A stretch of DNA of 64,000 bases, taken from Bog-159 sp963756605. GTDB taxonomy: Bacteria > Acidobacteriota > Terriglobia > Bryobacterales > Bryobacteraceae. Shown piece after piece: positions 1-8,647 of this stretch; the first letter of the stretch is position 1; each line of letters starts with the position of its first letter. The stretch is from NCBI GenBank assembly GCA_963756605.1, contig CAVWOT010000023.1, positions 11,489-75,488 on the forward strand, in the 5' to 3' direction. The position numbers and the translations under genes are program-made. The notes beneath the pieces are model-generated. The model made no database searches, was not told where the DNA came from, and saw nothing but the letters and a program-made list of their open reading frames with translations.

Positions 1-210
1 TCACGGGCTACCAGCAGTATCGGCTTGGCTGTCGCAAAGCGATTAGAGCGGGAAGGACGCCGTGTGTACATCACCGGCCGCAGTTTCCGGGATCGCCCAG
101 ATTTACGGGCCAGCACCGCCGCCGACGGATTCGGGCAGGAGCCCTTTTCGCCAATGGCGTTCATTCGCGCCCAAGAAGATCAAAAAGCACAATTTGCGGT
201 AACGGGCTAA
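1..210 (+). pseudogene. short-chain dehydrogenase (SDR) N-terminal fragment
   Basis: The reading frame is open from base 1 and ends at TAA 208-210. Its first ~27 codons (SSIGLAVAKRLEREG followed by VYITGR) match the first beta-alpha-beta unit of the NAD(P)-binding Rossmann fold of classical short-chain dehydrogenases. The glycine-rich start is cut by the window edge. After VYITGR the similarity stops: there is no second strand, no NAG motif and no YxxxK catalytic pair, and the remaining ~40 residues are unrecognisable. A full SDR has about 250 residues, so this is a 3'-truncated remnant. Family assignment rests on the short motif only. Confidence 0.55.
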
Positions 211-240
211 CGGCGTGGCGGCCCATCCGTCCTTAGCAGG

Positions 241-1503
241 ATGATGAAGTACTCCTGCCTGGCTGCGATTTTCACGCTGGCCGTATGGGGAGCAGAATGG
301 CCGGGCTGGCGCGGGCCGCATCGCGACGGACTCTCCACGGAAAGCGGGTTGCTGAAGGCTTGGCCGGCGGGCGGACCGCCTCTTGCCTGGGAGGCGCACG
401 GGTTGGGTGCGGGATTCTCGAGCGTGGCGATCACGGGCGACCGCATCTATACCATGGGCGACCGCCGTGACGGACAGTACGTTCTGGCGCTCAATCGGGC
501 GGACGGCAAGACTGTATGGGCGACACGCATTGGCGAGCCGTGGGAAGACAATGACGCACCGGGTCCACGGGGAACGCCCACGCTGGACGGCGACTCGGTG
601 TACGCGATCGGCACGGAGGGCGAGGTCGTGTGTCTCGACGCGGCGACCGGCGAGGCGCGTTGGCGCAGGTCGATGGTGCGCGACTACAACGGCCGCATGA
701 TGTCGGACTGGAAATTCTCGGAATCGCCACTGGTCGATGGCGACCGAGTGGTTTTTACGCCGGGCAGTTTCGACGCTCTGATGGCGGCCGTGGACAAACG
801 GACGGGAAAGGAAATCTGGCGGGCGGGAGGCGGCGCACGGGTGGGCTCTGCGGGCAGTAATGGCGCGGGCTACGCCTCGATGGTGATCTCGGAAGGCGCG
901 GGCGTTAAGCAATACGTACAACTGGCGGGGCGCGGGCTGTTCGGCGTGCGGGCCGCGGACGGCAAGCTGCTGTGGAACTACAACCGGATCGCCAACGATA
1001 TCGCCAACATTCCGACGCCGGTGGTGCGCGGCGATTACGTATTCGCCGCCACGGGCTACCAGACCGGAAGCGTACTGCTGAAGCTCGCGCGGACGGCGGA
1101 TGGGGTGGCGGCGCAGGAGGTTTATTTTCTGGACGCGCACACGTTTCAGAATCATCATGGCGGCTTCGTGCTGGTGCGCGATTTTATTTATGGCGGGCAT
1201 GGCCACAACAACGGCTTCCCGATTTGTTTGGACTTTCTGACGGGCAAGGTGAGATGGGGCGGCGACTTCCGGCCGGAGGGATCGCAAGGCTCTGCGGCGG
1301 TGGCGTATGCCGACGAGCACTTGTATTTCCGGTATCAGAACGGAGTCATGAAGCTCATCGAGGCATCACCCGCCGGGTATAAGGAGACGGGCTCGTTCCG
1401 CATTCCGGGAGTGAAGCTGCCGAGCTGGTCGCACCCTGTGATCTTGGACGGGAAGATGTACCAGCGGGAACAGGACGCGCTCTACTGTTACAACATCAAG
1501 TGA
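241..1503 (+). CDS. secreted PQQ-like beta-propeller repeat protein
   Basis: 420 residues starting with a short hydrophobic signal peptide (MMKYSCLAAIFTLAVWGAEW). The chain has the spaced repeats of the PQQ/BamB-type propeller: each blade pairs an access phrase (GDRIYTMGD, GDSVYAIGT, GDYVFAATG, DGKMYQRE) with a strand of the type DAATGEARWRR, DKRTGKEIWRA or DFLTGKVRWGG. WPGWRGPHRDG near the N terminus is typical of the Acidobacteria/Planctomycetes branch annotated as PQQ-binding-like. No catalytic residues of quinoprotein dehydrogenases are evident, so a structural or binding role outside the cytoplasmic membrane is more likely than an enzyme. ATG 241 or 244 could be the start; a GCAGG lies directly upstream. 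Confidence 0.85.
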   Translation: MMKYSCLAAIFTLAVWGAEWPGWRGPHRDGLSTESGLLKAWPAGGPPLAWEAHGLGAGFSSVAITGDRIYTMGDRRDGQYVLALNRADGKTVWATRIGEPWEDNDAPGPRGTPTLDGDSVYAIGTEGEVVCLDAATGEARWRRSMVRDYNGRMMSDWKFSESPLVDGDRVVFTPGSFDALMAAVDKRTGKEIWRAGGGARVGSAGSNGAGYASMVISEGAGVKQYVQLAGRGLFGVRAADGKLLWNYNRIANDIANIPTPVVRGDYVFAATGYQTGSVLLKLARTADGVAAQEVYFLDAHTFQNHHGGFVLVRDFIYGGHGHNNGFPICLDFLTGKVRWGGDFRPEGSQGSAAVAYADEHLYFRYQNGVMKLIEASPAGYKETGSFRIPGVKLPSWSHPVILDGKMYQREQDALYCYNIK

Positions 1504-1889
1504 ACTTTACGGCCATATCTGTAGCGGTTTCTGGCCGGCGATGGTGCGGATTCAGGCCGGAGTTCGCCCCACGTAGCAGAGTTGGAAGCGGATCTCGTCG
1601 CTTGGCCGGGTAACGTCGCCCAGAACCAGTGGAAGGCACAATGGAGCAGGGCTGAAGCCGGACCCGCGGGCTGCCGGTGTTCGATTTGGGACAGTGTTTT
1701 TCGACTGTGGCCAAGGGGAGGCGCGGGGTTGAGGTTTGCGCACAGCGAGTAGTGTTCTGGGGCGAGGCGCGGCGTGACGCGAGAAACAGGGACGGAACGA
1801 CGGAATGCTCCGATGCCGGACCGGGCCGGCGCGGCGCGGCGCGTAAGACGGCTATGGGCGTGCTTCCGAGGAGAGCCAAGGAGACCTGT
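1504..1889. other. intergenic region, no gene recognised
   Basis: 386 bases between the propeller gene and the next secreted-protein gene. Several overlapping GC-rich frames are open but none resembles a known family. The stretch presumably holds the promoter of the downstream gene; no convincing -35/-10 pair stands out. Confidence 0.5.
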
Positions 1890-2774
1890 GTGTTCAAGAC
1901 AATTCTCGAAATCCTGCCGGCGGTTTGCCTGGCGATGGGCATGGCATGGGCGGCGGAAAGCCCCTTCATCGGCGAGTGGAAGCTCGACCCATCGAAGAGC
2001 AGCATGCCCGACGAGATGAAGGTTCACAGCAAAGGCGGCAACAAGTACGCGTTCGATTTTGGCGGGGGCGCCGAGACGATCGTGGTGGATGGGAGTGACC
2101 AACCGGGCTACGCCGGGACCCTGCTGTCGGTGAAGGCTGAAGCACCCGACACCTGGATCGTCGAGCGCACGAAAGACGGCCGGTTGCTGCTAAAGGCGAC
2201 GTGGAAGCTCTCGAACGACGGCAGTACGCTCACGGACTATTACCGCGAGTACGAGTCCGACGGCTCGACGCTCAGCATGGATTACGTCTACCAGCGCACT
2301 GGTGGAGGATCGGGCTTCGCGGCAGACTGGCAGAGCATCAAGGAGACGATGAACTCGCCCTTTTTGATGCAGGTCAAGGAGTTTCAAGGCGACGGCCTCT
2401 CCTTCATCACACCCTCGGAGCAAGAGACGAAAAACGTAAAGTTCGACGGCAAGGAATATCCCAACGAGGGGCCGAACGCGGGCCGAGGCGCTTCTTCCTC
2501 GATTCGGCGGGTGGACGAGCGCACTCTGGTGATCACCGACAAGGCCGACGGTAAGGTGACGGAGACCGAGGAGATTGAACTCTCAGCCGATCTGAAGACC
2601 TTGACGATCACGGTGCACATTGCCGGCCGCGACAAGCCGAATGTGATGGTGTTCGAGCGGCTCCGCCGCGCCGGCTACGGTCGCCGCCAATTCTGTTTCA
2701 CCGCGCAGAGAAGCCAGTGCCGCAAACCCGCCCAGCAAGTTGCTCTCCGAAGAGGATTTCTCCAGAGCCTATGA
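1890..2774 (+). CDS. secreted lipocalin-like protein with scrambled C terminus
   Basis: Start chosen at GTG 1890 because AAGGAG at 1878-1883 is well placed and the following residues FKTILEILPAVCLAMGMAWA form a signal peptide cleaved near AWAAES; the frame stays open further 5' but that part is not protein-like. The mature part (FIGEWKLDPSKSSMP, repeated short beta strands, LERxKDGR-like turns) resembles the small secreted lipocalin-type proteins common in Acidobacteria; function unknown. The natural chain probably ends near VMVFERL. From ~2652 the frame runs through DNA that is an inverted copy of part of the 4040-7435 regulator gene, so the last ~40 residues (rich in R and Q) look non-native. 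Confidence 0.65.
   Translation: MFKTILEILPAVCLAMGMAWAAESPFIGEWKLDPSKSSMPDEMKVHSKGGNKYAFDFGGGAETIVVDGSDQPGYAGTLLSVKAEAPDTWIVERTKDGRLLLKATWKLSNDGSTLTDYYREYESDGSTLSMDYVYQRTGGGSGFAADWQSIKETMNSPFLMQVKEFQGDGLSFITPSEQETKNVKFDGKEYPNEGPNAGRGASSSIRRVDERTLVITDKADGKVTETEEIELSADLKTLTITVHIAGRDKPNVMVFERLRRAGYGRRQFCFTAQRSQCRKPAQQVALRRGFLQSL
2652..2712 (-). repeat. inverted fragment of the regulator gene (matches 7201-7261)
   Basis: Read on the minus strand, this ~61-base block aligns without gaps to 7201-7261 inside the regulator gene; the shared core includes CGCGGTGAAACAGAATTGGC and differences are scattered (roughly 50 of 61 positions agree by eye). It lies just upstream of a direct-orientation copy of the same gene's 3' end, so the regulator remnant here was both deleted and locally inverted. 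Confidence 0.8.
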
Positions 2775-3036
2775 ACAGGGACGCAAACTGAAACTCGACA
2801 ATTGTGTCGCGCTGGCCCTCGGAGAGCATCCCAGCTAGTCCGCGCGCGCAGCGAAGGCCACACCCGGAAGAATGAGTGTGGCCTTTCCACTCCGGCCCGA
2901 TTACCCAGCCAGCCTGGACGGGGACACCACGCCGCGATTGTTAATGGACAAATGAAAAGACCGCATCGGCGGAATTCACCCCCCAGACGCCGGCTCCGTA
3001 CCCGCTCGCAATCTGTGTAAGGACACCCGGCACGGC
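2735..3036 (+). repeat. diverged direct repeat, left copy (regulator 3' end + terminator + tectonin 3' end)
   Basis: This block matches 7331-7640 in the same order: the last ~30 codons of the regulator gene (2744-2838), its hairpin terminator, and the 3' end of the tectonin-like gene on the opposite strand. In the left copy the tectonin gene is complete and the regulator is only a tail; in the right copy the reverse is true. The pair is best explained by an old tandem duplication of a convergent regulator/tectonin unit followed by reciprocal loss. Confidence 0.85.
2854..2886. terminator. hairpin terminator (left copy)
   Basis: Perfect 10-bp inverted repeat AAGGCCACAC / GTGTGGCCTT with a 12-base loop between convergent genes. 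Only a short T run follows on the plus strand. The homologous hairpin at 7452-7486 has a stronger T tract. Confidence 0.6.
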
Positions 3037-3825
3037 GACGGCGGTTTCGACGTTAGGGTCGAGGCGGAGGATGCCTGTGTAGGGAGGCACGGCCGTGGTA
3101 ACGATTCCCCAGACCCCATTTCCCCCAGCCACGAGTTGAATGAACCGGGCCCCGACAGTCTGGACAAAACCGGCGGGGCCTTGGTACCGGTAGGCATTAC
3201 CAGCAGCATCAAGTCCCCACACGTCGTTCACGCCCACCGTGATCTGTTGCAGAGTGCCTGGAATTTGCACCCATGTTGCCGTGATGAAGTGGTACTGGAA
3301 GATTAGGCCAGCGGCATTGAGGCCCCAAACATCGCCTGCGCCGGTGCTAATATGCGTGAGAAAACCCGGGGAATTGTCCCACACCAAGGTGCAATAGTTA
3401 TATCTGAAGATCTGCTGATCGACGTTGATTCCCCAAACTTCATAGGGATGGCAGTTGTCCGTGTCGCCTTCGCCGACCGTGATTTGAGTAAGCTCCCCCT
3501 GCACTTGAACGAGCTTCTTGGTGGCGAAGTCGAACTGAAAAATCTCGCTCCTTGCGTTTAGTCCCCAGACCGCGTCCGCCTGCATCAGGCTGCCGCCGCC
3601 CACGGCGATCTGCGTGAGCTTTCCAGCTACCTGGGCGAATTTCGTGTTGGGGGCATTGTAACGAAAGACCTGTTGAGAACTGTTAATACCCCAGACTTCC
3701 GCGCGGCCGGCAGCGACCTGTGTGAGAGAGCCGGGGACTTGGTCGAACTCCTGTGCTGATGCAGGGACCAGGGCGGCGGCCCAGCAAGAGATGCAACCAG
3801 CCAATAACCATATCCGACGATTCAT
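2941..3825 (-). CDS. secreted tectonin-type beta-propeller protein
   Basis: 294 residues with a signal peptide (MNRRIWLLAGCISCWAAAL, cleavage near ASAQ). The mature chain consists of six to seven repeats of about 38-40 residues with the pattern G.LTQI..G...VWGIN....IFRY, the tectonin/TECPR signature found in lectin-like propellers; VWGxN occurs in nearly every blade. Such proteins bind surface glycans or LPS in characterised cases; the ligand here is unknown. RBS-like AAGGAG and AAGGAA precede the ATG. It is divergent from the four-domain regulator at 4040, and the degraded tail of a second tectonin gene at 7555 shows that the two gene types were once linked twice, suggesting a functional association. 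Confidence 0.8.
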   Translation of the reverse strand: MNRRIWLLAGCISCWAAALVPASAQEFDQVPGSLTQVAAGRAEVWGINSSQQVFRYNAPNTKFAQVAGKLTQIAVGGGSLMQADAVWGLNARSEIFQFDFATKKLVQVQGELTQITVGEGDTDNCHPYEVWGINVDQQIFRYNYCTLVWDNSPGFLTHISTGAGDVWGLNAAGLIFQYHFITATWVQIPGTLQQITVGVNDVWGLDAAGNAYRYQGPAGFVQTVGARFIQLVAGGNGVWGIVTTAVPPYTGILRLDPNVETAVAVPGVLTQIASGYGAGVWGVNSADAVFSFVH

Positions 3826-3913
3826 ATTTCCTTTTCTCCTTATAGGAAGACGGACCCAAAAGCGACCTAGAGTGCCGCCGGGACCCGCGTTCGTTTTCGA
3901 TTATCAGGTTTGT

Positions 3914-3938
3914 CCGCCGCACTGTAAATGTGCGGCGG
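3914..3938. promoter_or_regulatory. inverted repeat in divergent promoter region
   Basis: Perfect 9-bp palindrome CCGCCGCAC-N7-GTGCGGCGG located about midway between the divergent starts of the tectonin gene (3825) and the regulator (4040). It has no T tract on either strand, so an operator is more likely than a terminator. The winged-helix regulator next door is an obvious candidate binder, by inference. Confidence 0.45.
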
Positions 3939-4039
3939 CTAATCTTTGGATATTCTGCTAGTAGACGCGCACGAGTTTGAAAATACACGGCTTGCAGTTG
4001 TCCAACAGGACCGTGATATACTCACTGCGACTATGCGCC

Positions 4040-7000
4040 ATGCCTGATTTGACCCGTGCGAGGGTACGTCTGTTCCGCTTCGGACCGTTCGAGCTCGACG
4101 TGCGCTCGGGAGAATTGCGCAAGCACGGGATCCGGCTCCAGTTGCGCGAACAGCCCGTCCGGGTTCTGCTCCTGTTGCTGGAGCATCCCGGCGAACTCGT
4201 GGTGCGAACCGAGATTCGCGATAAGCTTTGGCCGAACGATACCATGGTCGAATTCGACCCGGCGATCAACAACGCCATTCGGCGGCTGCGCGACGCGTTG
4301 GGAGAATCGGCTGAAAAGCCGCGTTACATCGAGACGGTGGCGCGCCGCGGCTACCGCTTTCTGGGGGAAGTGGAAGTGGTTGAGAGGCCTGCTGCCGGCG
4401 GCTCCGGAATGGACGCCGAGGATCTCGAGGGCAAGACCGTCTCCCACTATCTGGTGCTCGACAAACTGGGCCGGGGCGGAATGGGTGTCGTTTTCCGGGC
4501 CAAAGACCTGAGCCTGAAGCGACACGTAGCGCTGAAATTCCTGCCCGAGGAGTACAGCAAGCATGCACAGCCTTTGGAGCGCTTCCAGCAGGAAGCCCGC
4601 GCCGCCGCGGCGCTGAACCATTCCAATATTTGCACCATCTATGAGATTGGCGAGCATCACAGCCGGCCCTTTATAGCGATGGAACTGCTTGAGGGACAGA
4701 CGCTCAAAGACATCCTAGCCGAAGGGCCGCTGGAGCCGCGGGAGCTACTGGAACTGGCCGTGCAGATTGCCGGAGGACTGGAGGCGGCACACCGGAAAGG
4801 CGTTGTGCACCGCGATATCAAGCCGGCCAATCTCTTCGTGACCCGGCATAAGCAGGTAAAGATCCTGGATTTCGGTCTGGCAAAGCTGGTTCCCGGACAT
4901 TCGTTAAACACGCTCCACCAGGAGGCAGTGGACGAAGCGGCTGCCGTGGCAGACCCGCGGCGGAGAGTTCCAAGCTCGCCGGAGGGCACGGCGGCCTATA
5001 TGTCGCCCGAGCAGGCGCGGGTCGAGGATGTGGACGCGCGTTCCGACATCTTCAGCCTGGGTGTGGTTCTTTATGAAATGGCTGCCGGCAGGCGGCCTTT
5101 CGGCGGTGGGTCGTTGGCTGAGACGCTGGACGCCATCTTAAAGGACGATCCGCCCGCATTGCCGCTTTCCGTGCCGGCGGCGCTCGACCGGGTCGTGCGC
5201 CGCTGCCTGGAGAAGGAGCCGGATCGCAGGTTCCAATCCGCCGCCGATTTCGCCAGCGCATTGGTATCGCTGGCTGGAGTTCCGGCTAATCCCGCGGGCA
5301 TTTCGTCTCGGCTCACGCCGCCCAACAATCTTTCAGCGCAGCAGGTCAGCCTGGTGGGTCGTGAGCGCGAGATAGAGCAAGTATGCGACCTGTTGCGGCG
5401 CGACGGCACGCGGCTATTGACCTTAACGGGTGTCGGCGGTACGGGCAAGACGACGCTGGCGCAGGCGGCAGCACGGCAGTTGCGGGACGAGTTCTCCGAC
5501 GGCGTTTTCTTCGTTGAACTTGCTGCCATCAAACAGGCCGACCTGGTCGCCTCAACCATCGCGCAACCGTTGGGCGTCAAAGCGGCTGACGGAAAGCCCA
5601 GCATCGAGGCGCTGAAGGACTACTCACGTGGGAGAAAAATGCTGCTCGTGCTCGACAACTTCGAGCATCTTACCAGCGCCGCTTCGCTCCTCATGGAGTT
5701 GCTGGCCGCCGCGCCGCGGCTTAAGATGATGGTAACGAGCCGCGCGCTACTGCACTTGAGCCTGGAGCGCGAGTATCTGGTCCCGCCGCTCGCCACTCCT
5801 GAAACATCCGCGCAATTCTCGCCCGAGGGCTTGATGCGTTATGAAGCCGTGAGGCTATTTGTCGAGCGGGCGCGGGGAGTGAAGGCAAACTTCGCTTTGA
5901 CCGGTGAAAACGCGCGCAGTGTGGCGGAGATCTGCTTGCGGGTGGACGGTCTGCCTCTGGCCATCGAACTCGCGGCGGCGCGTGTGAGAGTCCTTTCGCC
6001 GCGGGCGATTCTCTCGAGGTTAGATAGCCGGTTGAAGCTGCTGACGGGCGGAGCACTTGACCTGCCTACCCGTCAACAAACCATCAGCGGCGCCATGGAG
6101 TGGAGCTATGAGTTGCTGTCGGCCGGCGAGAAGCAGTTGTTTCGCCGGCTGGCGGTGTTCGCAGGAGGTTTCACCCTCGAAGCAGCCGAAGGAGTCATCG
6201 TTGGAGAGCCGTCTCATCTGGCCAAACATGTGACTGCCGAACCAACCATCGAAGCGCTCGAAGGGATTACCTCTTTGGTTGATAAGAGCCTGCTTGTGGC
6301 AAAACCGCAAACCCACGGCGAGCTGCGCTTTCGGATGCTGGAAGTCGTCCGCGAATACGCACTCGATCGTATGGAGGCAAGCGGTGAGGCCGAACAGATA
6401 CGGCGTCATCACGCCGCTTACTTTCTTGGAATCGCTGAAGAAGCCGAGCCGCATTTGCACGGTCCGCTACCGGCGAAGTGGCTGAGATGCCTGGAGGAGG
6501 AACACGGCAACATACGAGCGGCCCTGCGGTGGTGGTTGGCTTACGACGCGGGGATGGCGGCACGCTTGGGCGCGGCGATCCGATACTTTTGGGTTTTTCA
6601 GGGACACTTGGCTGAGGGCTTAGCAGTGTCGCAGGAAATATTGAGGCTCTGCGATCGGGCTCCCACCACCGTGCGGTGGAAATTGTTATCCATGGCCGGC
6701 AACTTGGCGAGGTACCAAGGCGATTACGAGACCGCCCGAAGGCTGTATGAAGAAGGCTTGTCCGATGGGCGTTCCGTCCACGATTTGCGGCAAGTCTCAT
6801 TGTCTTGCAGAGGATTGGGAGGATTAGCGTTTGAGCAGGGCGACTACCCCACTGCGCGCGGGTTCGCCGAGGAAGCTTTGTCCGTCGCCCGCCAATCGAA
6901 CGATCGGTTTGGCATCGCCCGATCGCTCAGTATGATTGGAGATTTGGCTCGAGGGCAGGGCGAGGATGCGGCGGCGCGTCCCCTGTATGAGGAATCCATC

Positions 7001-7435
7001 GCAATCTGCAGGCAACTCGATAATAATTATTCTACCGCCAACATCCTTACGAATTTAGCAGCGGCCGAGTTCGGCGAGGGCAACTACAGCGCCGCACACG
7101 CACACTTCACGGAAGGCTTGACGATGCTTCGGGAAGCAAGCGGCGAGATCGTAGGCGACAAGATATCTATTTCTTACTTACTCGATGGATTTGCGGCTCT
7201 GGCTGCCCTGCGCGGTGAAACAGAATTGGCGGCAACAGTAGCCGGCGCGGCAGAGCACCTGCGAGAATCAATTAATTACAATGTAGAACCTGCCGAACGG
7301 CGCTTCCGCGATGCTTACATGGCTTCTCTGCGCACAATGCTCTCCGATGGGGATTTTTCCAGAGCTTATGGACAGGGAGGCAAACTGAAACTCGATGATT
7401 GTGTCGCGCTGGCCCTGGGAGAGAAGACCAGCTAG
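4040..7435 (+). CDS. winged-helix / Ser-Thr kinase / NB-ARC ATPase / TPR fusion regulator
   Basis: 1131 residues carrying four modules. Residues ~10-103 form an OmpR/CadC-type winged helix (FGPFELDVRSGELRKHG, ending RRGYRFLG). Residues ~136-405 form a Hanks-type kinase: glycine loop LGRGGMGVVFRA, VALKFL lysine, HRDIKPAN catalytic loop (~256), DFGLAK and an APE-like segment AYMSPEQA, so all key residues are present. Residues ~439-720 form a STAND/NB-ARC ATPase (VGREREIEQ, P-loop GVGGTGKTTL, LLVLDNFEH, GLPLAIELAAAR). From ~800 onward TPR-like helices repeat (YETARRLYEEGL, YPTARGFAEEAL, YSAAHAHFTEGL). No transmembrane segment is seen, so it is probably a cytoplasmic one-protein signalling switch. 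ATG 4040 is preferred because the winged helix begins right after it. Part of its 3' region is repeated at 2652-2838. Confidence 0.9.
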   Translation: MPDLTRARVRLFRFGPFELDVRSGELRKHGIRLQLREQPVRVLLLLLEHPGELVVRTEIRDKLWPNDTMVEFDPAINNAIRRLRDALGESAEKPRYIETVARRGYRFLGEVEVVERPAAGGSGMDAEDLEGKTVSHYLVLDKLGRGGMGVVFRAKDLSLKRHVALKFLPEEYSKHAQPLERFQQEARAAAALNHSNICTIYEIGEHHSRPFIAMELLEGQTLKDILAEGPLEPRELLELAVQIAGGLEAAHRKGVVHRDIKPANLFVTRHKQVKILDFGLAKLVPGHSLNTLHQEAVDEAAAVADPRRRVPSSPEGTAAYMSPEQARVEDVDARSDIFSLGVVLYEMAAGRRPFGGGSLAETLDAILKDDPPALPLSVPAALDRVVRRCLEKEPDRRFQSAADFASALVSLAGVPANPAGISSRLTPPNNLSAQQVSLVGREREIEQVCDLLRRDGTRLLTLTGVGGTGKTTLAQAAARQLRDEFSDGVFFVELAAIKQADLVASTIAQPLGVKAADGKPSIEALKDYSRGRKMLLVLDNFEHLTSAASLLMELLAAAPRLKMMVTSRALLHLSLEREYLVPPLATPETSAQFSPEGLMRYEAVRLFVERARGVKANFALTGENARSVAEICLRVDGLPLAIELAAARVRVLSPRAILSRLDSRLKLLTGGALDLPTRQQTISGAMEWSYELLSAGEKQLFRRLAVFAGGFTLEAAEGVIVGEPSHLAKHVTAEPTIEALEGITSLVDKSLLVAKPQTHGELRFRMLEVVREYALDRMEASGEAEQIRRHHAAYFLGIAEEAEPHLHGPLPAKWLRCLEEEHGNIRAALRWWLAYDAGMAARLGAAIRYFWVFQGHLAEGLAVSQEILRLCDRAPTTVRWKLLSMAGNLARYQGDYETARRLYEEGLSDGRSVHDLRQVSLSCRGLGGLAFEQGDYPTARGFAEEALSVARQSNDRFGIARSLSMIGDLARGQGEDAAARPLYEESIAICRQLDNNYSTANILTNLAAAEFGEGNYSAAHAHFTEGLTMLREASGEIVGDKISISYLLDGFAALAALRGETELAATVAGAAEHLRESINYNVEPAERRFRDAYMASLRTMLSDGDFSRAYGQGGKLKLDDCVALALGEKTS

Positions 7436-7451
7436 TCTGTTCCCGCCCGCG

Positions 7452-7486
7452 AAAGGCCATACCCGGAGGTTGAGTGTGGCCTTTTT
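7452..7486 (+). terminator. rho-independent terminator of the regulator gene
   Basis: Stem AAAGGCCATAC / GTGTGGCCTTT (one mismatch) followed directly by a T-rich tract (CCTTTTTGTT), 17 bases after the regulator stop codon. Confidence 0.7.
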
Positions 7487-7554
7487 GTTCGGCCGCCCGA
7501 TTACGCAGCGAGCCTGGGAGCTGGACTGATCGTGCGTCGCCTACGGCCGGACAA

Positions 7555-7640
7555 ATGAAAAGACCGCATCGGCAGAGTTAACCCCCCAGACGCCGGCTCC
7601 GTACCCGCTCACGATCTGTGTAAGGATGCCTGGTACCGGG
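7555..7640 (-). pseudogene. 3' remnant of a second tectonin-like gene
   Basis: On the minus strand the sequence encodes the last blade of the tectonin protein (GVWGVN-like phrase, then VFSFV), closely matching 2948-3034. The body of the gene is absent; the homology breaks at ~7640 against transposase sequence. Confidence 0.75.
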
Positions 7641-7649
7641 AAACTGAAG

Positions 7650-8027
7650 GGGGCTTCCTGGACCGGCTCGCCGAAAACCGATGCCGACGCACAGTGCGAA
7701 TTACGTCATCAGCCGGAGGGCTGGAGCCAAGCGCATCGATTCATCGCCCTGCGCTACATCAGAAAGAAGCAGCCGGCCGTGGCGGAGAAGCCCGAACAAT
7801 ATCAGCTGTTCGACACCGCGGAGTCCAGCTACCGCGTATTCGTCACGAATATGAGCGACGGCATCGCCGTGCTGGCGTGGTTCTACAGCCAGCGGGCGGG
7901 CGCCGAGAACCTCATTAAGGAAGCCAAAAACGACGCGGGTCGGCAGACCATCCGCCGGGACGGTGGCCGATGAACTGCGTTTACTTTCAGCTGGCCATGG
8001 TGGCCTACAACCTCTCGGCATCTCCAC
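7650..8027 (+). pseudogene. IS1380-family transposase remnant
   Basis: About 125 codons of a DDE transposase of the IS1380 type: PEGWSQAHRFIALRY, SYRVFVTNMSDG and FYSQRAGAENLIKEAKND are characteristic of the C-terminal half. A frameshift near 7940 moves the reading to NCVYFQLAMVAYNL, which is the conserved end region of the same family. The N-terminal half, the 3' end and both inverted repeats are missing, so the element is dead. It sits exactly where the second tectonin copy is broken. Confidence 0.75.
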
Positions 8028-8141
8028 GTAGCAAACGTGAACGAGGGTTTCGTTGCTGGAGTCCGTTGCGTCAGCAGCCGGTGCCGCTCCTGGCCGTTCC
8101 TCCCACTCGAACCAATCCTCGCCGCACTCCGCTGGCGGTAG

Positions 8142-8288
8142 CTATTTCACGGTTACGACGTGCCGCGGTCCGGTGTAATCGTCGGGCAAGATTTTCAGGT
8201 AGCCGTACTGAATCCGGAAACGCTGTGCCGCCGTGCTCAGAGAGTTTCGATTCTCCAGCCCGCGCAATCGCCTGGCAATGGCCCTCAC
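8142..8288 (-). CDS. small hypothetical protein (48 aa)
   Basis: GTG-initiated 48-residue frame ending HVVTVK, with phrases LRGLENR and IQYGYLKILPDDYTGPRHVV that look protein-like (ordered, mixed polarity). Its start overlaps by four bases (GTGA) the stop of another short frame upstream on the same strand (ending ALRSLP), as in a translationally coupled pair. I do not recognise either product. The surrounding 8.03-8.64 kb is otherwise without recognisable genes, so this may also be debris. Confidence 0.3.
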   Translation of the reverse strand: MRAIARRLRGLENRNSLSTAAQRFRIQYGYLKILPDDYTGPRHVVTVK

Positions 8289-8647
8289 GGGAGGCTCCGT
8301 AATGCGATCGGCTCTCCGTTCAGTAGTGGCAGTCTGTCGTCCAGCCGTTCCAACGCCGCGCGAGATTCCGCCTGATCATCGTAAAGTCCTGCGCACGCGC
8401 GCGGCGATTATTCTTTCGCCGGGAGACATGCCGGGCGCGAACGCGGGTTGGGGTACGTCTTCCGGCTCGGGTCCCAGCCGGGCTGCGCGGCGGCGCCGAA
8501 TGCGGCTGCTCTTGCTCTTGCGGATGCCTTGCAGCGATTCAGGGTGTCGATCCTCAGCGACGCAAGCCCTCGGAAGCCGCTGAGTTTTTTTCCCACGGAC
8601 TGTACATTTTTCCTGCGTTCTCCGCATGTTTGATTAGGAGCACAACA

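Larger units (their letters stand above)
7331..7640 (+). repeat. diverged direct repeat, right copy
   Basis: Right-hand partner of 2735-3036. It holds the native 3' end of the regulator, its terminator and a truncated tectonin 3' end. Similarity stops at ~7640, where IS1380-type transposase sequence begins, so the element probably ended or disrupted the second tectonin gene. Confidence 0.8.
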
